This document shows, one piece after another, positions 53,725 through 62,983 of a stretch of 64,000 bases of DNA. The notes below the pieces were generated by a model that was not told where the DNA came from, did not search any database, and saw nothing but the letters and a program-made list of their open reading frames with translations. The first letter of the stretch is position 1. Each line of letters starts with the position of its first letter. The position numbers and the translations under genes are program-made. The stretch is from CBDAPI01 sp965248635 (GTDB lineage Bacteria; Acidobacteriota; UBA6911; RPQK01; CBDAPI01): NCBI GenBank assembly GCA_965248635.1, contig OZ252114.1:1736001-1800000 (forward strand), in the 5' to 3' direction.

Positions 53725-54996
53725 ATGAAGCGAGATATCTGGCTCTTGACGGGGCTATCACTGTCCATGCTGGTCGGCTGTCAGGATGATTTCGACAGGG
53801 GAGTTCCGGTGACCACCGTCGCTGGATCTGCCGAAGCCGCGTCATTTCAAGGAGGTCAGGATTGGCCCCAGTGGCGGGGCATCCGCCGAGACGGAGTCAG
53901 TCCCGAGGTAGGCCTGGGGCGAAGCTGGCCGGAAAGCGGCCCCACCGAAATCTGGAGGCGCGCCATTGGAACCGGCTATTCCGGGATCGTCGTAAGTAGA
54001 AACCAGCTCTATACGCTGGATCAAAATGGTGATGAGCGGCTGCTGGCCTTGAGTGCCGAGAACGGCCGGGAGATCTGGTTCCTTTCTTTCGGTGGTGGTT
54101 TTTCGAACAGTCAGGGCGATGGCCCGCGGGGTACTCCCGCTGCCGATGGAGAGCTGGTATTTGCCGTCAGTGGAAGCGGCACTCTGGTGGCCGCAGATCG
54201 CAGCACCGGCCGCCAGGTCTGGAAGCACGACCTTCCCCGGGAATTCCACAGCTCGTCCCCGAACTGGGGGTTTGCCACTTCCCCGCTGGTCAGGGGTGAC
54301 CTGGTGCTGGTGGAGCCTGGAGGACAGGGAGGAGGCTCTCTCGCCGCCTTTCAGAAGAGAGACGGGGAGCTTGCCTGGAGCAGCCACTCTGACCCGGCCG
54401 GGTACTCTTCGCCGCTGGCTGTTGAATTCGAAGGCCAGCGGCAGATTCTCTTTTTCACGGCCAGACATCTCCTTTCGGTAACCCCGGAGCAGGGAAGGGT
54501 TCTCTGGCAGGTCTCCTGGACCACGAGTTACGATGTCAACGCAGCCACGCCGATATGGATCCCCCCCGACAGGGTCTTCATCTCTTCCGACTACGACGTC
54601 GGCGGCGCTGTCTTCGAGATGGGAGCAAGTGGCACTCCCCGGCAGGTCTGGAAGAATCGGAAAATGCGCAATCATTTCAGCACCAGCGTTTATCTCAACG
54701 GTTTCCTGTACGGATTCGACAATGCCACGCTGAAGTGCATCGACGCCTCAGACGGATCCATGAAGTGGCGGGCGAGAGGGTTGGGACGGGGTTCTCTGAT
54801 TTCCGCAGACGGGATGTTGATCGTCCTGGGGGAAAGAGGGCAGCTTGCCCTTGTGGAGGCCACACCCGAAGCCTACAACGAGCTCTCACGTGCCCAGGTG
54901 CTCAGAGGTAAATGCTGGACGTCGCCCACCCTTGCCCACGGAAAACTCTACCTGAGAAATCAGGAAGAAATCGTCTGCCTGGATTTGCTGGGGTAG
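53725..54996 (+). CDS. PQQ-like beta-propeller lipoprotein
   Basis: 423 residues. The N-terminus MKRDIWLLTGLSLSMLVGC has a lipobox (LVGC), so the protein should be lipidated. The remainder is a WD/PQQ-type propeller starting with WPQWRGIRRDGVSPE, with repeats such as LLALSAENGREIWFLSFG and LVAADRSTGRQVWKHDLP. No PQQ-coordinating residues can be identified with confidence. Similar proteins bind polymers or act like BamB. It precedes maf by 7 bp. Confidence 0.87.
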   Translation: MKRDIWLLTGLSLSMLVGCQDDFDRGVPVTTVAGSAEAASFQGGQDWPQWRGIRRDGVSPEVGLGRSWPESGPTEIWRRAIGTGYSGIVVSRNQLYTLDQNGDERLLALSAENGREIWFLSFGGGFSNSQGDGPRGTPAADGELVFAVSGSGTLVAADRSTGRQVWKHDLPREFHSSSPNWGFATSPLVRGDLVLVEPGGQGGGSLAAFQKRDGELAWSSHSDPAGYSSPLAVEFEGQRQILFFTARHLLSVTPEQGRVLWQVSWTTSYDVNAATPIWIPPDRVFISSDYDVGGAVFEMGASGTPRQVWKNRKMRNHFSTSVYLNGFLYGFDNATLKCIDASDGSMKWRARGLGRGSLISADGMLIVLGERGQLALVEATPEAYNELSRAQVLRGKCWTSPTLAHGKLYLRNQEEIVCLDLLG

Positions 54997-55003
54997 CAGT
55001 CAG

Positions 55004-55648
55004 ATGAGAATTGTCTTGGCGTCCGCCTCTCCCCGGCGGCGGGAACTGCTTGCAAGGCTGGGAAAGCCCTTCGACGTAAAACCCGCGGGCATGGAAGCGT
55101 CCGTGAACCTGGACACGACGCCAGTACAAGCCATCCAGCAGATTGCGCGACAAAAGGCGACAGCTGTGGCTGGCGCCGACAGGTCTGAAACGGTGGTGAT
55201 CGGGGCTGACACGGCGGTCATCCTTGGAAGCGGAATTCTGGGAAAGCCTTCCGACCGTGAAGACGCCCTGCGAATGCTGCGGCAGCTCCGCGGGCAGACC
55301 CACCAGGTTGTCACCGGGCTGGCTATCGTCGAGAACCCCTCCGGCAAGTGTGCAGTTTCACAGGTCACAACCGCCGTCAGCATGTGCGTTTACACGGATC
55401 GAGAGATGGAAGAGTACGTCTCCTCAGGGGAGCCCGACGACAAGGCCGGAGCCTACGCGATTCAGGGAGCCGGCGGAAAGCTTGTGGAATCCATCCGGGG
55501 CTGTTTTTTGAATGTAGTAGGGCTGCCCCTCTGTGAGTTGAGCCGGATGCTCTTAGCTGTCGGATTCGAGGTCCCTGCCAGATGCTATTTACCCGGGGGC
55601 GGGCTCTGTCCCAGATCCACCGTTTTGAGCAAGAAATCGTTCCCTTGA
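55004..55648 (+). CDS. maf: Maf/YceF-type nucleoside triphosphate pyrophosphatase
   Basis: 214 residues. The N-terminal LASASPRRRELLARLG is the Maf signature; VVIGADTAVILG and AGAYAIQGAGGKLVESIRG contain the catalytic Asp and substrate-binding residues. It hydrolyses modified NTPs (dTTP/UTP or m7GTP depending on subgroup) as house-cleaning. The last 30 residues are Gly/Pro/Cys-containing and unlike the family, perhaps an extension. Confidence 0.93.
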   Translation: MRIVLASASPRRRELLARLGKPFDVKPAGMEASVNLDTTPVQAIQQIARQKATAVAGADRSETVVIGADTAVILGSGILGKPSDREDALRMLRQLRGQTHQVVTGLAIVENPSGKCAVSQVTTAVSMCVYTDREMEEYVSSGEPDDKAGAYAIQGAGGKLVESIRGCFLNVVGLPLCELSRMLLAVGFEVPARCYLPGGGLCPRSTVLSKKSFP

Positions 55649-55691
55649 CTAGCATCTGCTGTCCTCGTCTGCTAGGTTTGGAGCAATCGTT

Positions 55692-55976
55692 ATGGAGGAT
55701 TTCACGCTCGAATCAACCGTGGAACTGCCGCCCAAGGTCACGTTTGGGCGTATGGACCATGAACTGGCCATCCTTCACGAGGAAACCGGGCAGTATTACG
55801 GGCTCGATGATGTGGGAAGTCGGGTGTGGGAAGTCTTTCATGAAACCAGTTCTCTCCGAGAAGCTCACACCGTCTTGATGGAGGAATTCGAGATCGAGGA
55901 GAGCGATCTGGAGGAAGCCATCATCGAGTTTGTGAAAGAAATGGTTGAGCTGGAACTCCTCGCCGTCAAACCGTGA
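55692..55976 (+). CDS. PqqD family protein (RRE-type peptide-binding domain)
   Basis: 94 residues with the PqqD pattern: LAILHEETGQYYGLDDVGSRVWE (described as residues 25-47) followed by an acidic helix (LMEEFEIEESDLEEAIIEFV). PqqD folds bind leader peptides for radical-SAM or lasso-peptide processing. Here the domain stands alone after maf; no radical SAM enzyme, protease or precursor peptide is next to it. It is convergent with fadJ, 6 bp away. Confidence 0.85.
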   Translation: MEDFTLESTVELPPKVTFGRMDHELAILHEETGQYYGLDDVGSRVWEVFHETSSLREAHTVLMEEFEIEESDLEEAIIEFVKEMVELELLAVKP

Positions 55977-55982
55977 AACGAA

Positions 55983-58094
55983 TCAGCCATCTTTGAAGAA
56001 TTTGCTCTTTCTCCGTGCCATTTCCCCGATCAGACCGGCCGGCTGAAAACGCTCTCCGTGCTTCTGGTAGAGCGAATCAAGACGCGCTTCCAGTTCTTCG
56101 AGGCCCAGGCTGTCGGCGTACCGAAAGGGGCCTCCGAGGAAGGGTGGAAACCCGAGTCCCAGGACCGCGCCCAGGTCTCCATCTCGAGGACTTGCGAGAA
56201 GGCCTTCCTGAAGGCAGAGAATGGCTTCGTTGACCAGGGCCAGGCAGAGCCGTTGCTGGATCTCCCCGCTCGATATTCCGGTTCTGTTGGAGCCGCTGAA
56301 AAAGGCCTTGACCTCAGGGTTGGGCCGCTTTCTGGAGTCGGAGTACAGGTAAAAGCCTGCGCCTCCTTTCCCTCCGGAAAAGCCGGCCTCCAGCAGCAGG
56401 CCCGTTGTGGAGCTGGACTCGATTCCCCTTTTCCGGAACATGGGCTTGAGGATCTCGCTCACGTGAGCAGCCACATCCAGACCAATCTCATCGAGCAGGG
56501 TCAGAGGACCGACCGGAAACCCGAACTGTCGCATAGAACTGTCGAGAACTGGAATCTGCACTCCCTCCTCGAGCAACCTCACCGCTTCGCCCAGCAGGGG
56601 CGAGAGTATGCGGGTTGTATAGAAGCCCGGGCCATCCTTCCCTACGATGGGTGTCTTCCCTTGACGGATTCCCACCTCGGTCGCGGTCTCCCTGACCCAG
56701 TCGGCGGTCTCGGGTGTAACAATGATCTCCAGCAGCGGCATTTTCTGGACCGGGGAGAAATAGTGCATTCCGATGACGTTCTGGGGGCGGAGCGCGCCGC
56801 CGGCGATCTCCCTGATCGGTAGGGATGAGGTGTTACTCGCGAAGATGGTCCTCTCGGAAGTGCAGTTCTCAACCTCAGACAGAATCTGTCTCTTGAGAGC
56901 GAGTTCCTCAAACACGGCTTCAACCACCAGTCCCACCCCTCTCAGATCCTGGTATTCGGTAGTGGCCCAGAGATGGCTCCAGACACGATCGCGCTGAAAC
57001 GGGGTCAGGATTCTCTTTCGAACTTTCCTTTCCAGGCTGCCCCAGATTCTCTTCTGGGCAACAGCCAGCCGTTCCAGGTCGAGATCCTTCATGACGACCC
57101 GGAAGCCTCTCTGGGAGCTGACATCGGTGATTCCACAGCCCATCAGGCCGGTCCCGATGACAGCCAGTCGTCTGGTCTTTGCTGCTTGCTCGGCAAGCGG
57201 GTTCTTGCCGGCCCGGGTGACGGCAAAGAAGAGTCGTACCAGTTCGTTGCTCTGAGGCGTGCGCATGAGATCGTCGAAATGACGCGCTTCTTCAGCGAAG
57301 CCGGCCTGGATTCCCTGGCTGAATCCGGTGCGCACACAGTCGATGATCCGAAAAGGGGCCGGATAATTGTTGTGCGTCTTCGCCCGGATCCTCTTCTCAG
57401 CAGACCTGAACACGACCCACCGACCCAGAGGATTTCGGTCGAAGAGAAGTGGTCCGACTCCCCTGGTCGGTCGCCTCTTCAGGCCATCGTCGGCCAGGGC
57501 CATCGCGAAATGGAGTGCGGCGGAGTAAAGGGCACCGGAGTGCACGACCCGGTCAACCAGTCCCATTCGCAGTGCCGGATAGGGATACACATTCCTGCCG
57601 GTCAGCAGCAAGTCGAGTGCAGGCCTCAGGCCCACCAGCCGGGGCAGCCTCTGAGTGCCGCCACCGGCGGGCAGCAATCCGAGTTTTGCCTCTGGAAGAC
57701 CAAGAACGGTCCGGGGTGAATCGCTGACAATTCGGTAGTGGCAGGCCAGTGCGACTTCAAGGCCGCCTCCCAGGGCGCCGCCGTGGATCGCCGCCACGAC
57801 TGGCTTGGAAGAGGCCTCCAGGCGGCAGAGGATGGAGTTTCCTTCGCTGCTCATCCGGGCCGCTTCGCCGGGCTGCATGCTCTGGAAGCGCTCGATGTCG
57901 GCCCCGGCGATGAACGTATCCGGCTTGCGGCTGATCAGGACCGCCGCCCGAATCTCCGAATCCTTCTCGAACCGATCCAGGAAAGCTGAAAACTCCTGGA
58001 ACAGATCAGGGGAGAGCTTGTTGACCTTCTCGGACTCCTGATCGAGCCAGGCAACGGCAATCGACCTTTCCAGTTCGACATCCAGGAAACTCAC
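55983..58094 (-). CDS. fadJ: Fatty acid oxidation complex alpha subunit (enoyl-CoA hydratase / 3-hydroxyacyl-CoA dehydrogenase)
   Basis: 703 residues from the GTG at 58094, which overlaps the fadI stop (GTGA); the longer frame is not family-like. N-terminal crotonase domain (VNKLSPDLFQEFSAFLD; IHGGALGGGLEVALACHYRI; LPEAKLGLLPAGGGTQRLPR), then the NAD-binding Rossmann (AVIGTGLMGCGITDVSSQRG), and the C-terminal 3HCDH repeats (GMHYFSPVQKMPLLEIIV). Catalyses the middle two steps of beta-oxidation. Operon with fadI and the acyl-CoA dehydrogenase. Confidence 0.95.
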   Translation of the reverse strand: MSFLDVELERSIAVAWLDQESEKVNKLSPDLFQEFSAFLDRFEKDSEIRAAVLISRKPDTFIAGADIERFQSMQPGEAARMSSEGNSILCRLEASSKPVVAAIHGGALGGGLEVALACHYRIVSDSPRTVLGLPEAKLGLLPAGGGTQRLPRLVGLRPALDLLLTGRNVYPYPALRMGLVDRVVHSGALYSAALHFAMALADDGLKRRPTRGVGPLLFDRNPLGRWVVFRSAEKRIRAKTHNNYPAPFRIIDCVRTGFSQGIQAGFAEEARHFDDLMRTPQSNELVRLFFAVTRAGKNPLAEQAAKTRRLAVIGTGLMGCGITDVSSQRGFRVVMKDLDLERLAVAQKRIWGSLERKVRKRILTPFQRDRVWSHLWATTEYQDLRGVGLVVEAVFEELALKRQILSEVENCTSERTIFASNTSSLPIREIAGGALRPQNVIGMHYFSPVQKMPLLEIIVTPETADWVRETATEVGIRQGKTPIVGKDGPGFYTTRILSPLLGEAVRLLEEGVQIPVLDSSMRQFGFPVGPLTLLDEIGLDVAAHVSEILKPMFRKRGIESSSTTGLLLEAGFSGGKGGAGFYLYSDSRKRPNPEVKAFFSGSNRTGISSGEIQQRLCLALVNEAILCLQEGLLASPRDGDLGAVLGLGFPPFLGGPFRYADSLGLEELEARLDSLYQKHGERFQPAGLIGEMARRKSKFFKDG

Positions 58095-59398
58095 GCCAGA
58101 GGCTCCATGTGGATGGTTTTCAGCAGAATCGCGTTCCCGATCCCTCCGGCAGCGCAAGAGGCAACGAGAGCATAGCTCGCATTTTCACTGAGAAGCCGAT
58201 TTGCAGCTGTTGTCACCAGCCGTGCTCCAGTCGCACCGAAGGGGTGGCCTATAGAGAGAGAGCCGCCCCGAGTATTCAACTTCTCGACAGGAATGGATCC
58301 GACTGCGAGGGGCAGATTGTGCTGCTGGGCAAAGTCGGCCGAGCGGAGGCATGCGAGGTTGGCCAGGACCTGTCCTGCAAAGGCTTCATGAAATTCGAAA
58401 ACTTCAATATCTGAGAGTCTCAACCCATTTCGCTCGATCAATACGGGGGTGGCACAGGCCGGACCCAGCAGAAGTTCACCATCCGGTGTCTGGCCCGAGT
58501 AGTAGTAGTCGATGATCTCGGCCCTGGGAACCAGTTGGTAGTTGTCGAGTGCCCGGCGAGAGGCCAACAGCACCACTGCCGCGCCATCTGTCAGAAACGA
58601 AGAGTTGCCCGCGGTCAGCGTTCCGTAGGGTTTCGCGAAAGCCGGCTTCAAGCTGGCCAGCCGCTCAATGGTTGTTTCGGGGCGGATGCCGTTGTCAGCC
58701 GTGATGGCACGAAAGTCCGGGGCCGTGGCCACCGGGATGATCTCCTGTTCAAACTGCCCCCGGCCTGTGGCCCGGGCAGCGAGTTGGTGAGAGCGGACCG
58801 CAAACTCGTCCTGTTCCGTCCTCGTAACTCCGAACCGCGAGACCAGGCGCTCGCAGTCTTCGCCCATGGTCAGACCGGTTGAGAATTCTGAGATCGATGG
58901 AATCTCTGGAAGGAAATCCGAAGGTCTCAGGCCCTTCAGAAACCCCAGGTAGTCCCAAACGGAGCGGTACCGTCTCGACTCGAACAACCTGCGTCGAAGC
59001 GACTTTCGGAACCGAATGGGAAAGTCGGACAGGCTCTCGGCGCCGCCGGCCAGCACCAGATCGGCCTGGCCGGTGCGGATCAGGTCTGAGCCGCTGGTGA
59101 TGGCCTGATTGGCGGAAATACAGGCCTGAGTGACGGTGTGTGCAGGAGTCTGCGGAGGGATGCCGGCTGCCAGGGCCGCCTCCCGTGCCACATTGCTCGT
59201 CTCCAGGTTGGAGACAACACAACCGAGAATAACTCACCCAATCAGATCCGGATCCACCCGGGTCCGGGCCAGCAGGCCGGTGATGGCGTGGCGGGCGAGA
59301 TCGTAGGATCTCAGGTCGGCAAAACCCGTCCCCGAGCGAAGGAAAGGAGTCCTGACCCCTTCCACCACATAAACCTGACTCCCGCGATTGTCCTGCAT
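58091..59398 (-). CDS. fadI: Fatty acid oxidation complex beta subunit (3-ketoacyl-CoA thiolase), interrupted by in-frame TGA
   Basis: About 435 codons. The N-terminal segment (59398-59237: YVVEGVRTPFLRSGTGFADL, then DPDLIG) ends at a TGA at 59234-59236, and the same frame continues VILGCVVSNLETSNVAREAA through to 58091. The catalytic Cys is in TVTQACISANQA; the His and Cys of the C-terminal site are in GHPFGATGARLV and VASCAAGGIGNA. The TGA sits where homologues have Tyr or another residue, not Cys, so selenocysteine is unlikely. Probably a nonsense change or sequence error. Stop overlaps the fadJ GTG. Confidence 0.88.
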
Positions 59399-59408
59399 TG
59401 GAAGGCAG

Positions 59409-61319
59409 TCAACCGATCTGAACAGTTTCCGGCGCGACGTCTTCCTGCGCCATCGGAGGAGGCTGCTTCGCCCTCTCGACCATTTCCTCCAGCCCGTACA
59501 CCCCCCGTTCCATCCATGGCTGCTCAGTTTCCAGCAGCCTCCGGGCCGACTTGTAGAGAAGAATGTCATCGTTGGACCAGAGATCCTGGAAAAGCCCTCT
59601 CACCTTCCGTCGGGACTGGCGGCAAAAGATGTCAGCCAGGCGAGCCGCCTCGTCGCAGTCGTCCCGTTTTGCCTGGCGCAGGGCATTGGCCCGGGCAAGG
59701 GAGGCAGCCATCGCGAACAGTTCGTTGGTGATGTCGATCAGGCGAAACAGGAAAGCCTGTTTGTTCTGGAGCCGTGGACCGTGGACCACCATACCGTGGA
59801 ACACCTGGCGGGCCAGTTTGCGACTCATGCGTTCCACAAAGCGGAGGTGGGGTGCGAGATCGCCGAAGTTCCCATAGCGGGGCCAGCGACCCCAGCCCAG
59901 CCAGCGAGTTGGATACCAGGAGACATAAAAGGCGAGGATGCCCGGAACAGCCTTCAACTTGGCACCGAGAGGACTCTTGGGATCCACCAGTAAGCCGGCG
60001 ACCTGGAGGTGCTTGTCCACCGCTTCCCGGGCCATGAAGAGGTGCATGATTTCACTGGAGCCCTCAAAGATCTTGTTGATGCGAAAATCGCGCATCATTC
60101 GTTCCACTCCAATTGGATCTTCTCCGCGGGCGTCCAGCGAAGATTCGGTCTCGTATCCGCGGCCGGCGCGAATCTGCATCGTGTCGTCAATAATCTCCCA
60201 GCCGGCACAGGTGTTCCACTCCTTGGCAGCCGCAGCCTCCAGCCGGATGTCGTAGCCTCCTCGATCGGACATCTCAGTGGCCAGCCTGGCAACGGATTCC
60301 ATAGCGAACGTCTTGGCTGCCATTCGGGAAATCATGTGGGCGATGGCCTCATGTTGACCGATCGGTTTCCCCCACTGAACTCTCTCATTACTCCACTTGC
60401 GGCAAATCTGGAGACAGACCTTCGCTCCGCCTACGGCCCCGTTGGGAATGGCAAGGCGGCCGTCATTGAGAGTCGTCAGGGCAATCTTGAGTCCTTTTCC
60501 GGCCTGGCCGATCAGATTCTCACGAGGCAGCCGCACGTTGTGGAAAGAGATCACGGCATTCGCCAGCGCTCTCAGGCCCATGAAGTAACACCGATGGTCG
60601 ACGGTGACCCCTTCCCAATCCGTTTCGACCACAAAGGCGCTGATCTTTTCGGTCTCGGAGTCCACCGCCATGACCACTAGAAGCCTGGCCAGGGTGCCAT
60701 TCGTACACCAGAGCTTGGTTCCGTTCAGAATGTAAGCGTCCCCTTCAGGAGTCAGTTCTGCGCGGGTCGCCAACCTGGCAGGATCGGAACCCACGTTGGT
60801 TTCGGTCAGTGCAAAGGCGGAGATTTCCCCGGCGGCACAGCGGGGGAGATACTTCTTCTTCAGTTCCTCCGACCCGAAGAGTTTCAAGGGCTGGGGAACC
60901 CCGATGGACTGATGGGCGGAAAGCAGAGCGCTCAAATTCGCATCACGGCTTCCCAGCAGCTCCATGATGCGCGCGTATTCGACCTGGGAGAATCCGAGAC
61001 CACCATATTCTTGGGAAATCTTCATGCCAAAAGCGCCCAGGCGCCGCAGCCCTGTCACGACCTCCTCCGGATAATCTCCTTCCTCATCGATTCGTACCGG
61101 GTCCACTACATCCAGCAGGAAGCGGCGGAACCTCTCATAAAACTGGGTGAATTCCGGGCGCTCCTTCCCGGACGGCGGATAAGGATGGATGAGATCGAGG
61201 CGGAAATTTCCCAGGAAAAGCTCTCGCAGAAAGCTGGGGGCTTTCCAGGCTTTCTGGCGGGAGGCTTCCGCGACCTCCAGGGATTTCTGTTCTGAGGTGG
61301 TACCAGCCTTGGCGTTCAT
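59409..61319 (-). CDS. Acyl-CoA dehydrogenase, long-chain/VLCAD-like
   Basis: 636 residues. FAD-dependent first step of beta-oxidation. Family landmarks: FALTETNVGSDPA (about 180), GTKLWCTNGTLA, VPNGAVGGAKVCLQICRKW-type middle region and INKIFEGSSEIMHLFM (about 445) with the likely catalytic Glu. Unlike standard 380-residue enzymes it has about 40 extra N-terminal residues and about 180 C-terminal ones, as in VLCAD/ACAD9-type proteins. First gene of the fad operon, only 10 bp before fadI. Confidence 0.93.
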   Translation of the reverse strand: MNAKAGTTSEQKSLEVAEASRQKAWKAPSFLRELFLGNFRLDLIHPYPPSGKERPEFTQFYERFRRFLLDVVDPVRIDEEGDYPEEVVTGLRRLGAFGMKISQEYGGLGFSQVEYARIMELLGSRDANLSALLSAHQSIGVPQPLKLFGSEELKKKYLPRCAAGEISAFALTETNVGSDPARLATRAELTPEGDAYILNGTKLWCTNGTLARLLVVMAVDSETEKISAFVVETDWEGVTVDHRCYFMGLRALANAVISFHNVRLPRENLIGQAGKGLKIALTTLNDGRLAIPNGAVGGAKVCLQICRKWSNERVQWGKPIGQHEAIAHMISRMAAKTFAMESVARLATEMSDRGGYDIRLEAAAAKEWNTCAGWEIIDDTMQIRAGRGYETESSLDARGEDPIGVERMMRDFRINKIFEGSSEIMHLFMAREAVDKHLQVAGLLVDPKSPLGAKLKAVPGILAFYVSWYPTRWLGWGRWPRYGNFGDLAPHLRFVERMSRKLARQVFHGMVVHGPRLQNKQAFLFRLIDITNELFAMAASLARANALRQAKRDDCDEAARLADIFCRQSRRKVRGLFQDLWSNDDILLYKSARRLLETEQPWMERGVYGLEEMVERAKQPPPMAQEDVAPETVQIG

Positions 61320-61418
61320 GATGGATCCCTCTTCTTAGTTAGGTGATTCCATTCTAGCACCGGCTCGGTGAGTTCCAAGGTTCCATCGTTCCAGCGTTTC
61401 AAGTAGACCGAGCCTGCA

Positions 61419-61474
61419 AACCTCGAACCTAGAACTCAGCACCTGGAACGTGGAACGTGGAACTTGGAACCTGG
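61419..61474. repeat. Period-7 array (8 units, AACGTGG-type)
   Basis: Units AACCTCG, AACCTAG, AACTCAG, CACCTGG, AACGTGG, AACGTGG, AACTTGG and AACCTGG form the longest heptad array in the window. It lies between the LarA-like gene's 3' end and the acyl-CoA dehydrogenase promoter region. Confidence 0.8.
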
Positions 61475-61484
61475 AACAGATGAG

Positions 61485-62768
61485 CTAGGCGAGGGCAGGG
61501 TCGCCCATCTCCGCCAGCACTCCGTCGCCATCGAAAGTGAGGGGGCGAAGGTCCCCAATCCGGCCTGTGGCGGGATGGTCTCGAAGTTCTTCCAGCATCG
61601 ACTCCGAGGCCTCCAGGATGTTCAGACTGAGGGTGTCGTGGATTCGAATCACACGCTTGTCTGCAGGCCCGCCGCGACCGCCTATCGAAACCAAAGCCCG
61701 GCGAATGGTCTCTCGATCCGTCGAGAAGTAGATGGGGATTCGTCCCGGAACGGTGAAGTGGGCGGTGAGGGCGTTGAGGTAGGTCATGTCCCTGTTGATC
61801 TTGTCCACCACACGCTGCGTACAGAAGTCGGCCAGACCAATCCCCACTGCATTCCCGTGAGTTTCTCTGCTCAGATCCAACACCGCAATGCGATGGACAT
61901 CGGGAGTGTCCTGCCACAGCGAGTTGAAGCCGAACCAGCGTCCCGTCACATTCGGATCCAGTCCGGTTCCACTGATGTTCTTGCCAATACGGTCAATGAT
62001 GAGCAGGTCGATCTGGGAAGCCGGGAGCGAGGGCATCAGATCCTTGGCACGAAGCAGCAGTTGCTGTTCTCTCTCGACAATCTCCGCGGACGGAATCAGC
62101 TCGAGGTGAGCCGGTTGGTGGTAGGCATTCTCAATAATGGCCAGCCCCATGAGCACTTTGCCGGTCTCGATGATCCTGCTGGCTTTGGTGATGATCAGTC
62201 GTTCGTAGCCCAGCGAGTGCGTAAAACGGTGGAGATGCGTTGCTCCGTCGATGTTGCCCAGACCGACGGCGGCCAGTTTCATCAAGCCGCTCTCCGCCTT
62301 CCCCTTGAAGTCCGTATGCGGCTTGACTCTATTGACGAGAATGATCCCATCCGATTCGAATGCGGCCCGGTCCACGTGGACCGGAACGCCGTCGACGGTC
62401 GGGCTGATCTCCACGACGTCCATTGAGGCAACCAGGGGGGCTCCGACCTTCGATTCCGTAATCCCGTAGTCGGACAGAATCTGGGTCTGACCCTCGGCCG
62501 TCCCACCGCCGTGGCTTCCCATGGCCGGAACGATGAAGGGATCGGCGCCGGCTCTCTTGAGCTCCTCAACGAGAATCCGAATGATGTCGGAGAGCTGGGA
62601 AATACCTCGGCTCCCCGCGCAGACGGCAACCCTCCGACCGGATGTTCCTTGCAGAAGCTCTTTCTTGTGCTGGAATTCTGAGAGCAGGGTTGACCGGATA
62701 TTCTCAACGCGTTGCGGGTCGAACCGCTGCGTGACCGTAGCTACCTGAGGAAATTGGAAAGTCGCCAT
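61485..62768 (-). CDS. LarA-like (DUF2088) protein
   Basis: 427 residues from the ATG at 62768 (the upstream part of the frame is not family-like). DUF2088 belongs to the lactate racemase family using a nickel-pincer nucleotide. Blocks seen: AVCAGSRGISQLSDIIRIL, VPAMGSHGGGTAEGQ, DGIILVNRVKPHTDFKG and DRIGKNISGTGLDPNVTGR. Many members racemise other 2-hydroxyacids; substrate unknown. LarB/C/E pincer-synthesis genes are not in the window. Confidence 0.85.
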   Translation of the reverse strand: MATFQFPQVATVTQRFDPQRVENIRSTLLSEFQHKKELLQGTSGRRVAVCAGSRGISQLSDIIRILVEELKRAGADPFIVPAMGSHGGGTAEGQTQILSDYGITESKVGAPLVASMDVVEISPTVDGVPVHVDRAAFESDGIILVNRVKPHTDFKGKAESGLMKLAAVGLGNIDGATHLHRFTHSLGYERLIITKASRIIETGKVLMGLAIIENAYHQPAHLELIPSAEIVEREQQLLLRAKDLMPSLPASQIDLLIIDRIGKNISGTGLDPNVTGRWFGFNSLWQDTPDVHRIAVLDLSRETHGNAVGIGLADFCTQRVVDKINRDMTYLNALTAHFTVPGRIPIYFSTDRETIRRALVSIGGRGGPADKRVIRIHDTLSLNILEASESMLEELRDHPATGRIGDLRPLTFDGDGVLAEMGDPALA

Positions 62769-62820
62769 TGAATGAAATCTACCTTTGCACACAGACGTTG
62801 TCAAAAGTCCGCTTGGCAAC

Positions 62821-62890
62821 CCGGTGCTTCCGCACCGGGCTCTGATTCCTGCCAGGTGAAGCGATCAGAGCCCCTGGCGGAAGCCAGGGG
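62821..62890. repeat. Three-hairpin structured element
   Basis: Three perfect stems in 70 bp: CCGGTGC/GCACCGG with a TTCC loop; GGGCTCTGAT (62837-62846) with ATCAGAGCCC (62864-62873); and CCCCTGGC/GCCAGGGG with a GGAA loop. The first and last loops with adjacent bases are mutually complementary (GCTTCCGC versus GCGGAAGC). It lies in the divergent gap before the LarA-like gene and the symporter operon. Confidence 0.8.
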
Positions 62891-62983
62891 AGGAGTGAAT
62901 CTCGCCTTTTCGACAGTCTCGCTTTACGGGCAGTACTGATATGGGAGAGACTGACTCGCACGGACAACCCTGGTCGGGAACTC

